Shown: positions 7,701 to 14,670, counted from the first letter of the stretch. The stretch is DNA of 17,606 bases from JANOQP01 sp044227705 (GCA_044227705.1 JBGAWE010000080.1:1-17606); one strand, 5' to 3'. A program made the numbers and translations. The notes: a model not told the origin generated them from the sequence alone.

Positions 7701-8733
7701 GGGCGGCCTCGTCACTTTCATCGTCGACGGCCCGGCGGCGGCCGACCTACAGCCGACCTTTTGGAACGCCCGCCAGCCGCAACCGCACGGCCTCGTGCCG
7801 GACAACCCCTCCGACCTGCTGGGCAACCAGGTCTGCCCCGACACCAGCGGCTGGCTGAACATCTATGCCCGCGCCGCCGACCCTACCGACCCCGCCGCCG
7901 ACCGGCTCCTGCTCTCGGTAAAAGGCTACGCGCATCCCGAAAACTTTATCAACTCGATGCATCTGTTCGTCTCGGGCCAGCCGGGCGCGAGCCACGTGAC
8001 GAACCCGCCCGCTCCGTTCGTGCAGAACCCGAGTGGCTGGTACGAGATGAACCGATTTTGGAACATCCCCGACGTGTCAGCGGCGACACAGCCCGACGGG
8101 CCGATAAGCGTCCGGTTCTACTACACGAGCGGCGATTTCGACACCTTGCGGACCGTCATCGAGGCGGCGGGCGGCAAGCTGGACAGCCACGAGGCGATGT
8201 ATTTCCACAAAATCAACGGCTTCCACGACTTCTCGGTCCTCGCCCCGTGGCTCGGCCACCCCGGCATCCCGGCCGCCACGAGCTACGACGGCGACGGCCT
8301 CTGGGAATACGCCAATGGTCCCGAGGCCAGCACGACCAATTGGCGGCACGGCCAGCTCGGCGCGGCGCACTTCGGCGAGATGGTCGTCCGCTATTTCAGC
8401 GGCGGCGGCGGCGGTGCCTCGGTCAACGGCCGCGCCGCAACCGACACGACCGGCACCATCAAGACCGTCGATTTGGGCGGCGGGCTGGGCAGCCTCGCCC
8501 TTTTCCCCAACCCCGTTGTCGACGAACTGACGGTCGATTGGCACGGGGCCGCGTTGCCGCCGACGGTTTTGGAAATTAGCGACGGCCTTGGGCGAGTAGT
8601 CCGCTCGATGGTCGCGCCGAGCGGTGCCGAGCGGTTGCAGGTGCCAATGGGCAAGATGCCGGGCGGGGTCTATCATTTAAAAATCAACCGAATTGACGGG
8701 CCACCGCTGGTGCTGAAGCTCCTGAAAATCTGA
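4753..8733 (+). CDS. Giant secreted multidomain protein: P-domain, fibronectin-III-like modules, T9SS sorting domain
   Basis: The 1326-residue protein is a predicted cargo of the type IX secretion system, released or attached at the cell surface. ATG at 4753 gives a signal peptide (about 1-26, PAGAQ cleavage zone); the frame is open further upstream but reads as antisense-like Arg-rich sequence. Residues about 28-200 look like a proprotein-convertase P-domain: LDLMLESPSGTRVVFFSDWEC and later NPNGTWKLWAVNDK followed by DSGGL...VNDWTLYL. Fibronectin-III-like modules follow at about 206-302, 431-528, 529-632 and 787-878, several ending in YxxxVRSxC-type strands. Between them are two Cys-containing beta domains (about 303-430 and 640-785) resembling pre-peptidase-type modules. 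Residues about 1000-1215 are unassigned. A Gly-rich linker (1216-1222) leads to the C-terminal sorting domain from about 1249, with FPNPVVDELTVDW, GLGRVV and GGVYHLKI. No protease or hydrolase active site is visible; adhesion or substrate binding is inference. Confidence 0.92.
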   Translation: MKPLISTNRIVALLAACLFASTPAGAQVWSTIKGPGFTVPSGQVADIYPATAVASGLQPYLTNISIGLPLIWEKGTFGGLDLMLESPSGTRVVFFSDWECPGGWDLTKENLRFAYDASAVADLSDCGGFFTYMRPANFGSGPDTFPAPGPGPMAAGPSTFAPFINENPNGTWKLWAVNDKPDSGGLILAAVNDWTLYLLHSAAPTCPIPELINVDVIGETQALVSWASFDASAHFDLYYGKFGELPNPDDDLTTPTVADWNNDTILLTDLAPGTDHALYNRSRCGNGTKSGWRFGPSFRTEFIPCNHTLPIGAGPESCQRTNCSTIPGAPYSELKSDCGTFLPRYLFRFTPTETRPYFFDQTNPDFYTKAYILPDTAGGCPTEGWTCHGGGPNLEIPFLLDTLTAGVPYVVMIENPIASPDFSITACPLAPLGYGTTEIFTDSIEMYFYGQTQLTAVDSMEVYVGPSPLSPPGQGTPPSTGARAEAATGSIHIGGLAPATVYDIYLRRRIGPLTSCWQGPIMLKTGELCASVEWLKVDTVTYSTADIALKWHKTSPNQFVGASFRLCKPDDDPRLQWADEPSFLTVGGDTLRGRMQNIPSWQPLKIFVQMGCLGLGKQPWLGPFDLPAGQTPPVRIHDIYCGEENTTLPDHDHFEFKLDDVTNGLVNTIQIENPGYSNNLSNAEKLFRFRSTVDDTLKIEWTGEGYTGSDDYGTGFFWKSATTFPGNQGWAFLGKWMFGTFDPASYPSFSLPVKKDSTYYLLCDAFANGTLSGGAPFSITGCSLTCPPVDTVFKKSATPTSIELGWAAAAPGASYIVERLSGDNLLAASKFSPPTTDTTILLTGLDPLAEYEFWVRSICPDGGAGPRAHAKFQLASPNLAKTQTLTDRCNPVFTPHGEAKSTFYEEAPLEVAADGTYFLKTSFPKLFLYKDGFDPKNPSTNLVAAVSHPDLYDPADTAVALAAAGNYTLVAAFPVDLNQTGNGGGLVTFIVDGPAAADLQPTFWNARQPQPHGLVPDNPSDLLGNQVCPDTSGWLNIYARAADPTDPAADRLLLSVKGYAHPENFINSMHLFVSGQPGASHVTNPPAPFVQNPSGWYEMNRFWNIPDVSAATQPDGPISVRFYYTSGDFDTLRTVIEAAGGKLDSHEAMYFHKINGFHDFSVLAPWLGHPGIPAATSYDGDGLWEYANGPEASTTNWRHGQLGAAHFGEMVVRYFSGGGGGASVNGRAATDTTGTIKTVDLGGGLGSLALFPNPVVDELTVDWHGAALPPTVLEISDGLGRVVRSMVAPSGAERLQVPMGKMPGGVYHLKINRIDGPPLVLKLLKI

Positions 8734-8754
8734 CCGCTTGACAGTGAAGAGCAG

Positions 8755-8789
8755 GCCGCGAACCCGGGTTTTGGGTCGCGGCTTTTTTT
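8755..8789 (+). terminator. Rho-independent terminator after the giant T9SS gene
   Basis: GCCGCGAACCC (8755-8765) pairs with GGGTCGCGGC (8773-8782) with one bulged A and a 7-nt loop, then seven T at 8783-8789. It starts 22 bp after the stop codon. Confidence 0.88.
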
Positions 8790-8901
8790 GTCCCGAAAAT
8801 TCGGCAAAAGGGTGCCGGAGGCCCGGCCTTGGAATCGCCAACCCAGCTTTTACGGCAACGGAATTCGCTCAGCCAACCTTCGCCCGTCCAATTTTAACAA
8901 C

Positions 8902-8989
8902 TGTGGAAAACGTTCGCAACCCGTTGAAAACCAATTACTTGCATCGGTTTGTGGAAAAAAATACAGCACGGCGCGACGCGTAATCCACA
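8902..8989. promoter_or_regulatory. Cluster of three DnaA-box-like sites in the spacer before the M23 gene
   Basis: The 8790-9067 spacer has no convincing gene and is more AT-rich than its surroundings. It contains TGTGGAAAA at 8902-8910 and again at 8950-8958 (TTTTCCACA on the minus strand) and TAATCCACA at 8981-8989. Each differs by one base from the DnaA box TTATCCACA. Runs such as CCAATTTTAACAA and AAAAAAATAC lie beside them. This could be a replication-origin-like or DnaA-responsive element, or chance. TACATTCG at 9011-9018 is a one-mismatch TAnnTTTG element ending 50 bp before the M23 start and may be that gene's promoter. Confidence 0.35.
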
Positions 8990-9067
8990 CATCCTCGAAA
9001 AACCGAATTATACATTCGCCCCCGGGCCGACAGCCAATTTCACTAAACCGAGACCGGCCCGATAATC

Positions 9068-10432
9068 ATGCAGGATGACCGAACACACCAGCCGCTGCGG
9101 CGGCTGAGCGAGGCGGTTTCGGCCCAAATCGGGTCGAAGAAGACTGTCAGAATCGCCGTCGGGGCGGCCGCCATTTCCCTCGCCTCTTTCCTCATTTTGA
9201 AAAACAAGGAGCACCTCGCCGCCGGCCTCGCGCTGGCCGAACCGCCAATGGGTGCGATGCTCGACCGGCCCGAAAACCTCCGCTGGGGTTTCGCCGTCGA
9301 CCACCTCAACGTCTTCGAGGAGAAGTTCGAACGCGGCGACGTGCTGGGCCGCATCCTCATGGCGCAGGGCGTGACGGGAGCCGCCGTCGACCAGCTGGTG
9401 AAGAACTCGAAAGGCGTTTTCAACATCGCCAGCCTCCAAACGGGCAAGACTTTCACCATCCTCTCGACCACGCCGGGCCAGCCCGAGTGGATGGTCTACG
9501 AGCCAAGCCCATATGAGTTCGTGACCTTCCAATTGACCGCGCCGTTCGCCGTCGAGGTCCACAAAAGGGATGTTCAGACTGAACTCCGTTCGGCCAGCGG
9601 AGTCCTCGAAACAAATTTCTGGCAGGCAATGACCGACAACGGCCTCTCCGACGAGGTGGCCGACAAGATGATCGACATCCTCGACGCGAGCGTCGATTTC
9701 TACCACCAAAAGCCCGGCGACCGCTTCAAAGTGGTCTACGAACAGCACATCGTCGAAGGCCGAGAGGTCGGCTCGGGCAAAGTCGTCGCCGCCCTCTACG
9801 AGCGCGACGGGAAGCCCGCCTACGCCTTCCGGTTCGACAACACGTTTGAAAAAAAGACCGACTACTACGACGCGGAAGGCCGCCCGGCACGGAAGGCCTT
9901 CCTGAAATCGCCCGTCAAGTACAGCCGGATTTCGAGCGGTTTCAACATGCACAGGCTGCACCCCATCCTCGGCTACGTCCGCCCGCACATGGGCACCGAC
10001 TACGCGGCGCCCTACGGCACGCCCATCCTCGCCGTCGCCGATGGGACGGTAGAGGCGGCCACGCGCGGCGGCGGCAACGGCAACTTCGTCAAGCTGCGCC
10101 ACGACAAAATCTACGAGACACAGTACCTCCACATGCAGTCTTTTGCGAAAGGGATCCGGCCCGGGGCGCACGTCGCGCAGGGGCAGGTCATCGGCTACGT
10201 CGGCTCGACGGGGCTGGCGACCGGGCCGCACGTCTGCTTTCGCTTCTGGAAAAACGGCTCGCAGGTCAACTGGCTCCGCCTCGAGCTGCCCAGTGCCGAC
10301 CCGATGAAGGGCGAGGCCCTCGCCGCCTTCCAGCCCGAAAAGCAGCGGCTGATGGAGTTGCTCGACAAGGTCGAGTACCGCACACAGGCCGAGATCTTCG
10401 CCGAGAACGGGAAGGCGAAGGCCAAGCCGTGA
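9068..10432 (+). CDS. Membrane-anchored M23-family peptidoglycan endopeptidase with variant H-x-C motif
   Basis: The 454-residue protein is a predicted cell-wall hydrolase that cuts peptide cross-links in the periplasm, with roles in growth or division. A short basic cytoplasmic tail is followed by one hydrophobic segment (about 26-44, signal anchor). Residues about 60-130 (FERGDVLGRILMAQGV...QLVKNSKGVFN) look like the OapA/LysM-like module that precedes many M23 domains, then an intermediate domain carries the YHQKPGDRFKVVYE segment. The catalytic domain has HPILGYVRPHMGTDYAAPYG with zinc ligands H307 and D311, YLHM with H355, and GSTGLATGPHVCFRF with H388. In the usual GPHLHF motif the second His is a zinc ligand; here it is Cys390. 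Cys can bind zinc, so activity is plausible but altered. The AT-rich spacer upstream holds its promoter; a shared terminator follows. Confidence 0.94.
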   Translation: MQDDRTHQPLRRLSEAVSAQIGSKKTVRIAVGAAAISLASFLILKNKEHLAAGLALAEPPMGAMLDRPENLRWGFAVDHLNVFEEKFERGDVLGRILMAQGVTGAAVDQLVKNSKGVFNIASLQTGKTFTILSTTPGQPEWMVYEPSPYEFVTFQLTAPFAVEVHKRDVQTELRSASGVLETNFWQAMTDNGLSDEVADKMIDILDASVDFYHQKPGDRFKVVYEQHIVEGREVGSGKVVAALYERDGKPAYAFRFDNTFEKKTDYYDAEGRPARKAFLKSPVKYSRISSGFNMHRLHPILGYVRPHMGTDYAAPYGTPILAVADGTVEAATRGGGNGNFVKLRHDKIYETQYLHMQSFAKGIRPGAHVAQGQVIGYVGSTGLATGPHVCFRFWKNGSQVNWLRLELPSADPMKGEALAAFQPEKQRLMELLDKVEYRTQAEIFAENGKAKAKP

Positions 10433-10449
10433 TGCCCGATTTGGGGAAC

Positions 10450-10492
10450 AAAAAAGCCCAACTCGCTGAAGATCAGCGAGTTGGGCTTTTTT
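10450..10492. terminator. Bidirectional terminator between convergent genes
   Basis: A perfect 20-bp inverted repeat, AAAAAAGCCCAACTCGCTGA (10450-10469) and its complement (10473-10492), has a 3-nt AGA loop. It has a T run on either strand and lies 17 bp after each stop codon, so it should end transcripts from both the M23 gene and the 10510 lipoprotein gene. Confidence 0.95.
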
Positions 10493-10509
10493 GTTTGAGT
10501 CGATAGGGG

Positions 10510-11511
10510 CTACTTGAAGCCGAGGTCCTTCGTCAAATAACCGTGCTTGAGAGAGTCCTGCGTCTCGGGGTTGAGGCCGAATCCGGTCTCGACGATGTAT
10601 CCGCGCGATGTGAACAGCCCAAACCCCTCGCTCATGTTCGTGTAGACGGGGATAAGCTCCGCGCCGCTGATGCCGAGGTTGGCGTTGATGGCGTCGTTGA
10701 AATCGTTGATCTCCTTGCCGCCGCCGTCGATGCGGAAGCTGATGCTCTTCGACGTGATGTAGCGGTCGAAGCCCGGGCGCGGCGGAAGGTTCGCGGCGAT
10801 GAACTTGAAGAATTCCAGCCCCGGGGTCTTGGCCTGGACGTCGCTCGTCAGGGGGCCATCCGGGCGTTTGAAGTTGCGCTTGACGGGCCAGTAGAGCGTG
10901 TCGAACGTGGTCTCGGTCGCGCTCTGGTTGGTGACGCGGATGGTCGCCGTGATGTCGAAAATCTGCGCCTCGGGCGGGGCCGAGAAGCGGAGGTAGAAGA
11001 ACTCGCCCGTCTTGAACTGCATCCCGGTCACGTTCTGGAAGGGGCTATGCAGCTCCATGTCGCCGAGGACGGTCGTCACGGCCGTGTCGAGCGGCAGGCC
11101 CGCGCCCCGGTCGAGGATGAGCTTGCAGGTCTCGCCCGGCTTGAACTTGATGTCGGACTGCTTGATTTTGTACAGAATATTGGGGCTTTGGGCGAAGATG
11201 CCCGCCTCGCGCGGGTGCCCCTCGGCGGCCCCGTCGACACGCGCCAGTTCGAATCGCTTGCCGTCGGAGCCGCGCTCGAGGTAGACCTTCGCGTCCTTGT
11301 AATAGAGCGAGTCGGCGACTTGCGCGATGACCAGCGCAGAGGTCTTCGGGTCGAGGAAGACCTTCTCGACTCGGACGTAGTGGGCCGTGTCCTTCTGGTT
11401 CAAAAAGCCGTAGACTACGGGGATGTCCTGCCACTTGTCGGTCAGGTCGAAGTCGTTCTTGCAGGAGAGGGCGACCGAGAGGAAAAGGGCCGCGACGAGT
11501 AGTTTTTGCAT
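10510..11511 (-). CDS. Putative lipoprotein, DUF4249-like
   Basis: The 333-residue protein begins MQKLLVAALFLSVALSCKND, with a lipobox-like A-L-S-C and Cys17 as the likely lipidated residue, so it should be anchored to the outer membrane or periplasmic face. The start of the mature part, DIPVVYGFLNQKDTAHYVRVEKVF (about 29-52), and the later DAKVYLERGSDGKRFEL segment recall the beta-rich DUF4249-type proteins often coded beside TonB-dependent receptors in Bacteroidota; no such receptor is in this window. I give the family with only moderate confidence and no function. The gene is divergent from panB and has a good -7 element about 47 bp upstream of its ATG. Confidence 0.82.
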   Translation of the reverse strand: MQKLLVAALFLSVALSCKNDFDLTDKWQDIPVVYGFLNQKDTAHYVRVEKVFLDPKTSALVIAQVADSLYYKDAKVYLERGSDGKRFELARVDGAAEGHPREAGIFAQSPNILYKIKQSDIKFKPGETCKLILDRGAGLPLDTAVTTVLGDMELHSPFQNVTGMQFKTGEFFYLRFSAPPEAQIFDITATIRVTNQSATETTFDTLYWPVKRNFKRPDGPLTSDVQAKTPGLEFFKFIAANLPPRPGFDRYITSKSISFRIDGGGKEINDFNDAINANLGISGAELIPVYTNMSEGFGLFTSRGYIVETGFGLNPETQDSLKHGYLTKDLGFK

Positions 11512-11557
11512 AAAATCTTGGGAAAAAAGCCTAGCCGGGCCACCCCGGAAAGCGGGG

Positions 11558-11565
11558 CAAAACTA
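11558..11565 (-). promoter_or_regulatory. Putative -7 element TAGTTTTG for the 10510 gene
   Basis: On the minus strand 11565-11558 reads TAGTTTTG, an exact TAnnTTTG match, 47 bp before the ATG at 11511. This spacing nearly equals that of the element before the gene at 697 (48 bp). No TTG is found 17-23 bp further upstream. The rest of the 156-bp panB divergent spacer shows no exact TAnnTTTG match in the panB direction. Confidence 0.42.
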
Positions 11566-11667
11566 AAACAAAAGCCCCCGCCGGAAACCGCCACGCCCGA
11601 TTTGTCGGCTTTTGGCTTCATTTGACCCGAAATCAGACAGACCTCGTTTTTCGAAAACAGCTCAAAA

Positions 11668-12486
11668 ATGTCAGCCGTCTCCACCGAAATCAAGCGCGTC
11701 ACGACGCACCAACTGCAGGCCATGAAAGGGCGCGGCGAGAAAATCTCGATGCTCACGGCCTATGACTACTCGATGGCCCGCATCCTCGACGAGGCCGGCG
11801 TCGACGTGCTGCTCGTCGGCGACTCGGCCTCCAACGTCATGGCCGGGCACGAGACAACGCTGCCCATCACGCTCGACCAGATGATCTACCACGCCTCCTC
11901 TGTCGTTCGGGCGGTCAAAAGGGCGTTCGTCGTCGTCGACATGCCCTTCGGCAGCTATCAGGGGAACTCGGAGATCGCGCTCAAGTCGGCCATCCGAATC
12001 ATGAAGGAATCCGGCGGCCACGCTGTCAAAATGGAGGGCGGTGCCGAAATCGCTGATTCCATCAGGAGGATCCTCTCGGCGGGCGTTCCGGTCATGGGTC
12101 ATCTCGGGCTGACGCCGCAGAGCATCTACAAGTTCGGCACCTACACCGTCCGGGCGAAGGAGGAGGAGGAGGCCGACCGCCTGCGGTCCGACGCGAAGCT
12201 GCTCGACGAGCTGGGCTGTTTCGCCTTCGTGCTCGAAAAAATCCCGGCCAAGCTGGCTAAGGAGGTCTCCGAGAGCGTCACAATCCCGAGCATCGGCATC
12301 GGCGCGGGCATGGGCTGCGACGGCCAGGTGCTGGTCACGCACGACATGCTCGGCATCACGAAGGAGTTCAAGCCGCGCTTCCTTCGCCGATACATGGAGC
12401 TTTTCGACGGCATAAAAGGCGCTGCCGCTCAATACGTTTCTGACGTGAAGGCGCGGAATTTCCCGAGCGAGTCGGAACAGTATTGA
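11668..12486 (+). CDS. panB: 3-methyl-2-oxobutanoate hydroxymethyltransferase (ketopantoate hydroxymethyltransferase)
   Basis: The cytoplasmic enzyme transfers a hydroxymethyl group from 5,10-methylene-tetrahydrofolate to alpha-ketoisovalerate, the first committed step to pantothenate and coenzyme A. Length is 272 residues, normal for PanB. The signature LLVGDSASNVMAGHETTLPI is present. Magnesium and substrate residues are in place: D52 in GDS, D91 in DMPFGSY, E123 in KMEGG, and the catalytic Glu E190 in FVLEKIP. The late block IGIGAGMGCDGQVLVTHDMLG is also typical. No panC, panD or panE lies nearby, so it is an isolated pathway gene. It diverges from the lipoprotein gene at 10510. Confidence 0.98.
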   Translation: MSAVSTEIKRVTTHQLQAMKGRGEKISMLTAYDYSMARILDEAGVDVLLVGDSASNVMAGHETTLPITLDQMIYHASSVVRAVKRAFVVVDMPFGSYQGNSEIALKSAIRIMKESGGHAVKMEGGAEIADSIRRILSAGVPVMGHLGLTPQSIYKFGTYTVRAKEEEEADRLRSDAKLLDELGCFAFVLEKIPAKLAKEVSESVTIPSIGIGAGMGCDGQVLVTHDMLGITKEFKPRFLRRYMELFDGIKGAAAQYVSDVKARNFPSESEQY

Positions 12487-12514
12487 TATGAATATCTTTC
12501 GACCTTTGTGGCGA

Positions 12515-12538
12515 GCCTCTGCTTTTTGAGGCCTTCCT
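12515..12538 (+). terminator. Weak hairpin terminator after panB
   Basis: GCCTC (12515-12519) pairs with GAGGC (12528-12532) over an 8-nt loop and is followed by a broken pyrimidine run CTTCCTTTT. The stem is short, so termination here is likely partial, and panB could read into the T9SS gene at 12574. Confidence 0.35.
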
Positions 12539-12573
12539 TTTAATCCATTCTTCAACCAAAATTTCCGCCTCCC

Positions 12574-13656
12574 ATGTTCAAGGCCAACAGCCTCCCCGCC
12601 CGGCATTCCCATGCCCGAAAGCCCCGATTCAACCAACTGACTGTCCTCTTTTCTCTTCTCTTTTTCCTCGTTGAAAGACCGTTCGCCCAGCCCGTCGCCT
12701 CGTCGTGCGACGGAGGCTCCAACCTCGTCTCCTCGTGGAACGCCGACGCTTGGCAGGTTGCCTACCAGCGGCTTTCAGAGCTGAAAAGCCCTGCGCTCAA
12801 CGGCGTCGACCTGCCCGAGGCCGTGCGCGACAGCGTGCTGAGGGCCGTCTTCGCAGTCTACAACGCGACGAGCATCCCGGCCCGCGACACTGTCATCGAC
12901 CTGCTCGAAATCAGGCCAGTTTTGGAGAAGGACCTCCATCGAGTCCAAGTTTTGGTCGACACGAGCTACGGCTGGACGGCCAATTGGCTCGACAGTGTTT
13001 CCCTCACCGGCAACTCGTGGATTGACTTTTTGGTGAACACCTACGCCCTGAAGGTCGAGGCCGTCCAAATCGTCCCCGATTGGGTGAGCAACTACGACGC
13101 GGCCGTCACGCTCGTCTCGCCGAAGTTCCTCAACCCCGACTTCCTCGCCGGGCTGATTGCCAACTCGAGCGGCGTGTCGTTCGCCTACGCGCTGAACTAC
13201 GGCGGCGACGGCGACCACGTATTTTTTGAAAAAAAGCCGAATTGGGTCGAGATCACCTTCCGCCACGGCTGGCAGGACTGCCCGACGGGCTGCGTCTTCC
13301 ACCGCGACTGGCTCTTTCGCGTCCATCCGGATTGCTCCGTCGAGTTCGTGTCGAGCTACGGCGACCTGCTCGGAACGACCGTCGCTGTGAAAAACCTGCC
13401 CATCGAGGACGCGAAAATCTGGCCCGTCCCTGCCAGCGATTTCTTGCTCATCTCCGCCTCCAAGCTGAACGGCCCGGAGATAAGAATCCGGCTGACCGGG
13501 CAGGGGGGACAGACTTTTTGGGAAGAAAAGAAGCCCGTCACCGACGGCCGCTTCGACGGCTCCATCAGCCTCGAATGGCTGGCCGACGGGATCTATTTCC
13601 TCTCGCTGGAGACCGCCGACCAGCGCACGGTGCAGACGGTCGTGAAGCGGTCCTAA
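12574..13656 (+). CDS. Secreted protein of unknown function with a divergent T9SS C-terminal sorting domain
   Basis: The 360-residue protein starts with a long basic n-region and a hydrophobic core (about 21-33), with likely cleavage after RPFA at 38. No other in-frame ATG would give a better signal. The body (about 40-270) is not a family I can name. It contains FEKKPNWVEITFRHGWQDCPTGCVFHRDWLFRVHPDCSVEF, a segment with a CPTGC pair and an HGW...C...W...C pattern that I recall from other T9SS-cargo proteins of this phylum (unverified). Residues about 282-360 resemble the type A sorting domain: IWPVPASDFLLI, GQGGQTFWEEK, LADGIYFLSLE and the final VVKRS. The usual PNP triplet is PVP here. It lies 87 bp after panB and shares a terminator with the convergent MBL gene. 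Confidence 0.85.
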   Translation: MFKANSLPARHSHARKPRFNQLTVLFSLLFFLVERPFAQPVASSCDGGSNLVSSWNADAWQVAYQRLSELKSPALNGVDLPEAVRDSVLRAVFAVYNATSIPARDTVIDLLEIRPVLEKDLHRVQVLVDTSYGWTANWLDSVSLTGNSWIDFLVNTYALKVEAVQIVPDWVSNYDAAVTLVSPKFLNPDFLAGLIANSSGVSFAYALNYGGDGDHVFFEKKPNWVEITFRHGWQDCPTGCVFHRDWLFRVHPDCSVEFVSSYGDLLGTTVAVKNLPIEDAKIWPVPASDFLLISASKLNGPEIRIRLTGQGGQTFWEEKKPVTDGRFDGSISLEWLADGIYFLSLETADQRTVQTVVKRS

Positions 13657-13675
13657 ACCGCCCCAACTCTTTGAA

Positions 13676-13722
13676 AATCAAAGGCCATGCTCCGCAAACT
13701 GGGGGCATGGCCATTTTTGATT
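13676..13722. terminator. Bidirectional terminator between the T9SS and MBL genes
   Basis: GGCCATGC (13683-13690) pairs with GCATGGCC (13705-13712). The flanking AATCAAA and TTTTTGATT extend the symmetry, giving a T run on both strands. It lies 20 bp after the plus-strand stop codon and 33 bp beyond the minus-strand stop. Confidence 0.75.
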
Positions 13723-13754
13723 GGAGCCATCTCGCGGGACTCGCCAGTCGTCTT

Positions 13755-14636
13755 TCACTGTTCGAAGTCCTCCAACAGAGGGGTGCCGCGCTTGGGATAG
13801 AAGGCCCTTTCGCCGTGCTCGGCGAACTCGCGGCGCATGAGTTCGAGGTTCGCGTCGTGGTATTTCTTCTGCAAAAGGGGGAATCGGTAGGTCTTCCACA
13901 GCCACTCCTCGTCGAACGGGCGGCCGGTGCGAACAGCTTCGCGCAGGGCATAGATGTAGGCCAGCCCGTCGTTGCGGCGGCCAAGCCAGTCCTGGATGGT
14001 CGGCGATGGGTTGCCGTGCCCGGGGATGAGGCGGACAAACCAGGTGCGGTCGTGGATTCGGGCAAATTTTTCGAGCGTCTTCTCGTACTCGAACGAGCTG
14101 TGGTAGATGAACGGGAACTCCACGTCGGACAGGTAGTCGCCCGCAAGGCAGAGGCCGAGGTGCCAGATGACGCAAACAATGCTGTCGGCGGTATGGCCGG
14201 GGGCGAGGTAGAAGGTCATCTTCGTGGCGCCCAGCTTGAACAGGGAGCCGTCGCGGAAGACCTCGAAATCCGCCTTGTCGGGAAAGAGGACGGGGTAAGG
14301 CCGCTCGATATAATAGTCGTGGTCAAACTGGTGGATTTGCGAGAGCGTCGCGGCCTTTTTATCGCTGCGCACCATCGCCCGGCTCGCGATGACCTTCGCG
14401 CCGGGGAAGGCGCCGTAGCCGATGACGTGGTCGTAGTCGCTGTGGGTGAAAAGGAGCCAGATCGGCCGGTTCCCGCGCACCGTTTCGACAAAATGGCGGA
14501 TGGCGAGCACCTCCTCCGGCAGCCAGCACGGGTCGACGACGAGCACCATGTCGTCCGTCTGCACCACCGTCGAGTTGGTCTGGAAAAGACAGCTCTGGAA
14601 TACGGTGACTGCCGCGTCGCGGTAGATGATTTTCAA
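13755..14636 (-). CDS. MBL-fold metallo-hydrolase, likely TTG start
   Basis: The protein has 293 residues if translation starts at the TTG at 14636-14634 (MKIIYRDAAVTVFQSCLFQTNSTVV). The frame stays open far upstream but only as antisense of der, and the first in-frame Met (residue 30) would remove the first strands of the fold. The metal-binding motif is THSDYDH (H65, D67, D69, H70), where the standard form is H-x-H-x-D-H, so the second His is Asp. The other landmarks are intact: APGHT with H148, AGDYLSD with D167 and IPGHG with H207. The fold is clear; the substrate is not. Single-metal or iron-using members, lactonase-like or phosphodiesterase roles are all possible. It is transcribed divergently from der with a striking inverted repeat between them. 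Confidence 0.86.
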   Translation of the reverse strand: MKIIYRDAAVTVFQSCLFQTNSTVVQTDDMVLVVDPCWLPEEVLAIRHFVETVRGNRPIWLLFTHSDYDHVIGYGAFPGAKVIASRAMVRSDKKAATLSQIHQFDHDYYIERPYPVLFPDKADFEVFRDGSLFKLGATKMTFYLAPGHTADSIVCVIWHLGLCLAGDYLSDVEFPFIYHSSFEYEKTLEKFARIHDRTWFVRLIPGHGNPSPTIQDWLGRRNDGLAYIYALREAVRTGRPFDEEWLWKTYRFPLLQKKYHDANLELMRREFAEHGERAFYPKRGTPLLEDFEQ

Positions 14637-14670
14637 TTTCTTGGCGCGTTTGGTCTGTAAGGAAGGGGGC

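Noticed and set aside
4753..8733. Protease function for the giant protein because of the P-domain
   Set aside because: No Asp-His-Ser triad or metal-binding motif is visible in any of the 1326 residues.
9008..10231. 407-residue minus-strand frame opposite the M23 gene
   Set aside because: The plus strand carries all M23 motifs; the antisense frame is Val/Asp/Arg-rich shadow sequence.
13242..14660. 472-residue plus-strand frame spanning the convergent T9SS and MBL genes
   Set aside because: It is a frame-shifted shadow of one gene and antisense of the other and crosses a bidirectional terminator.
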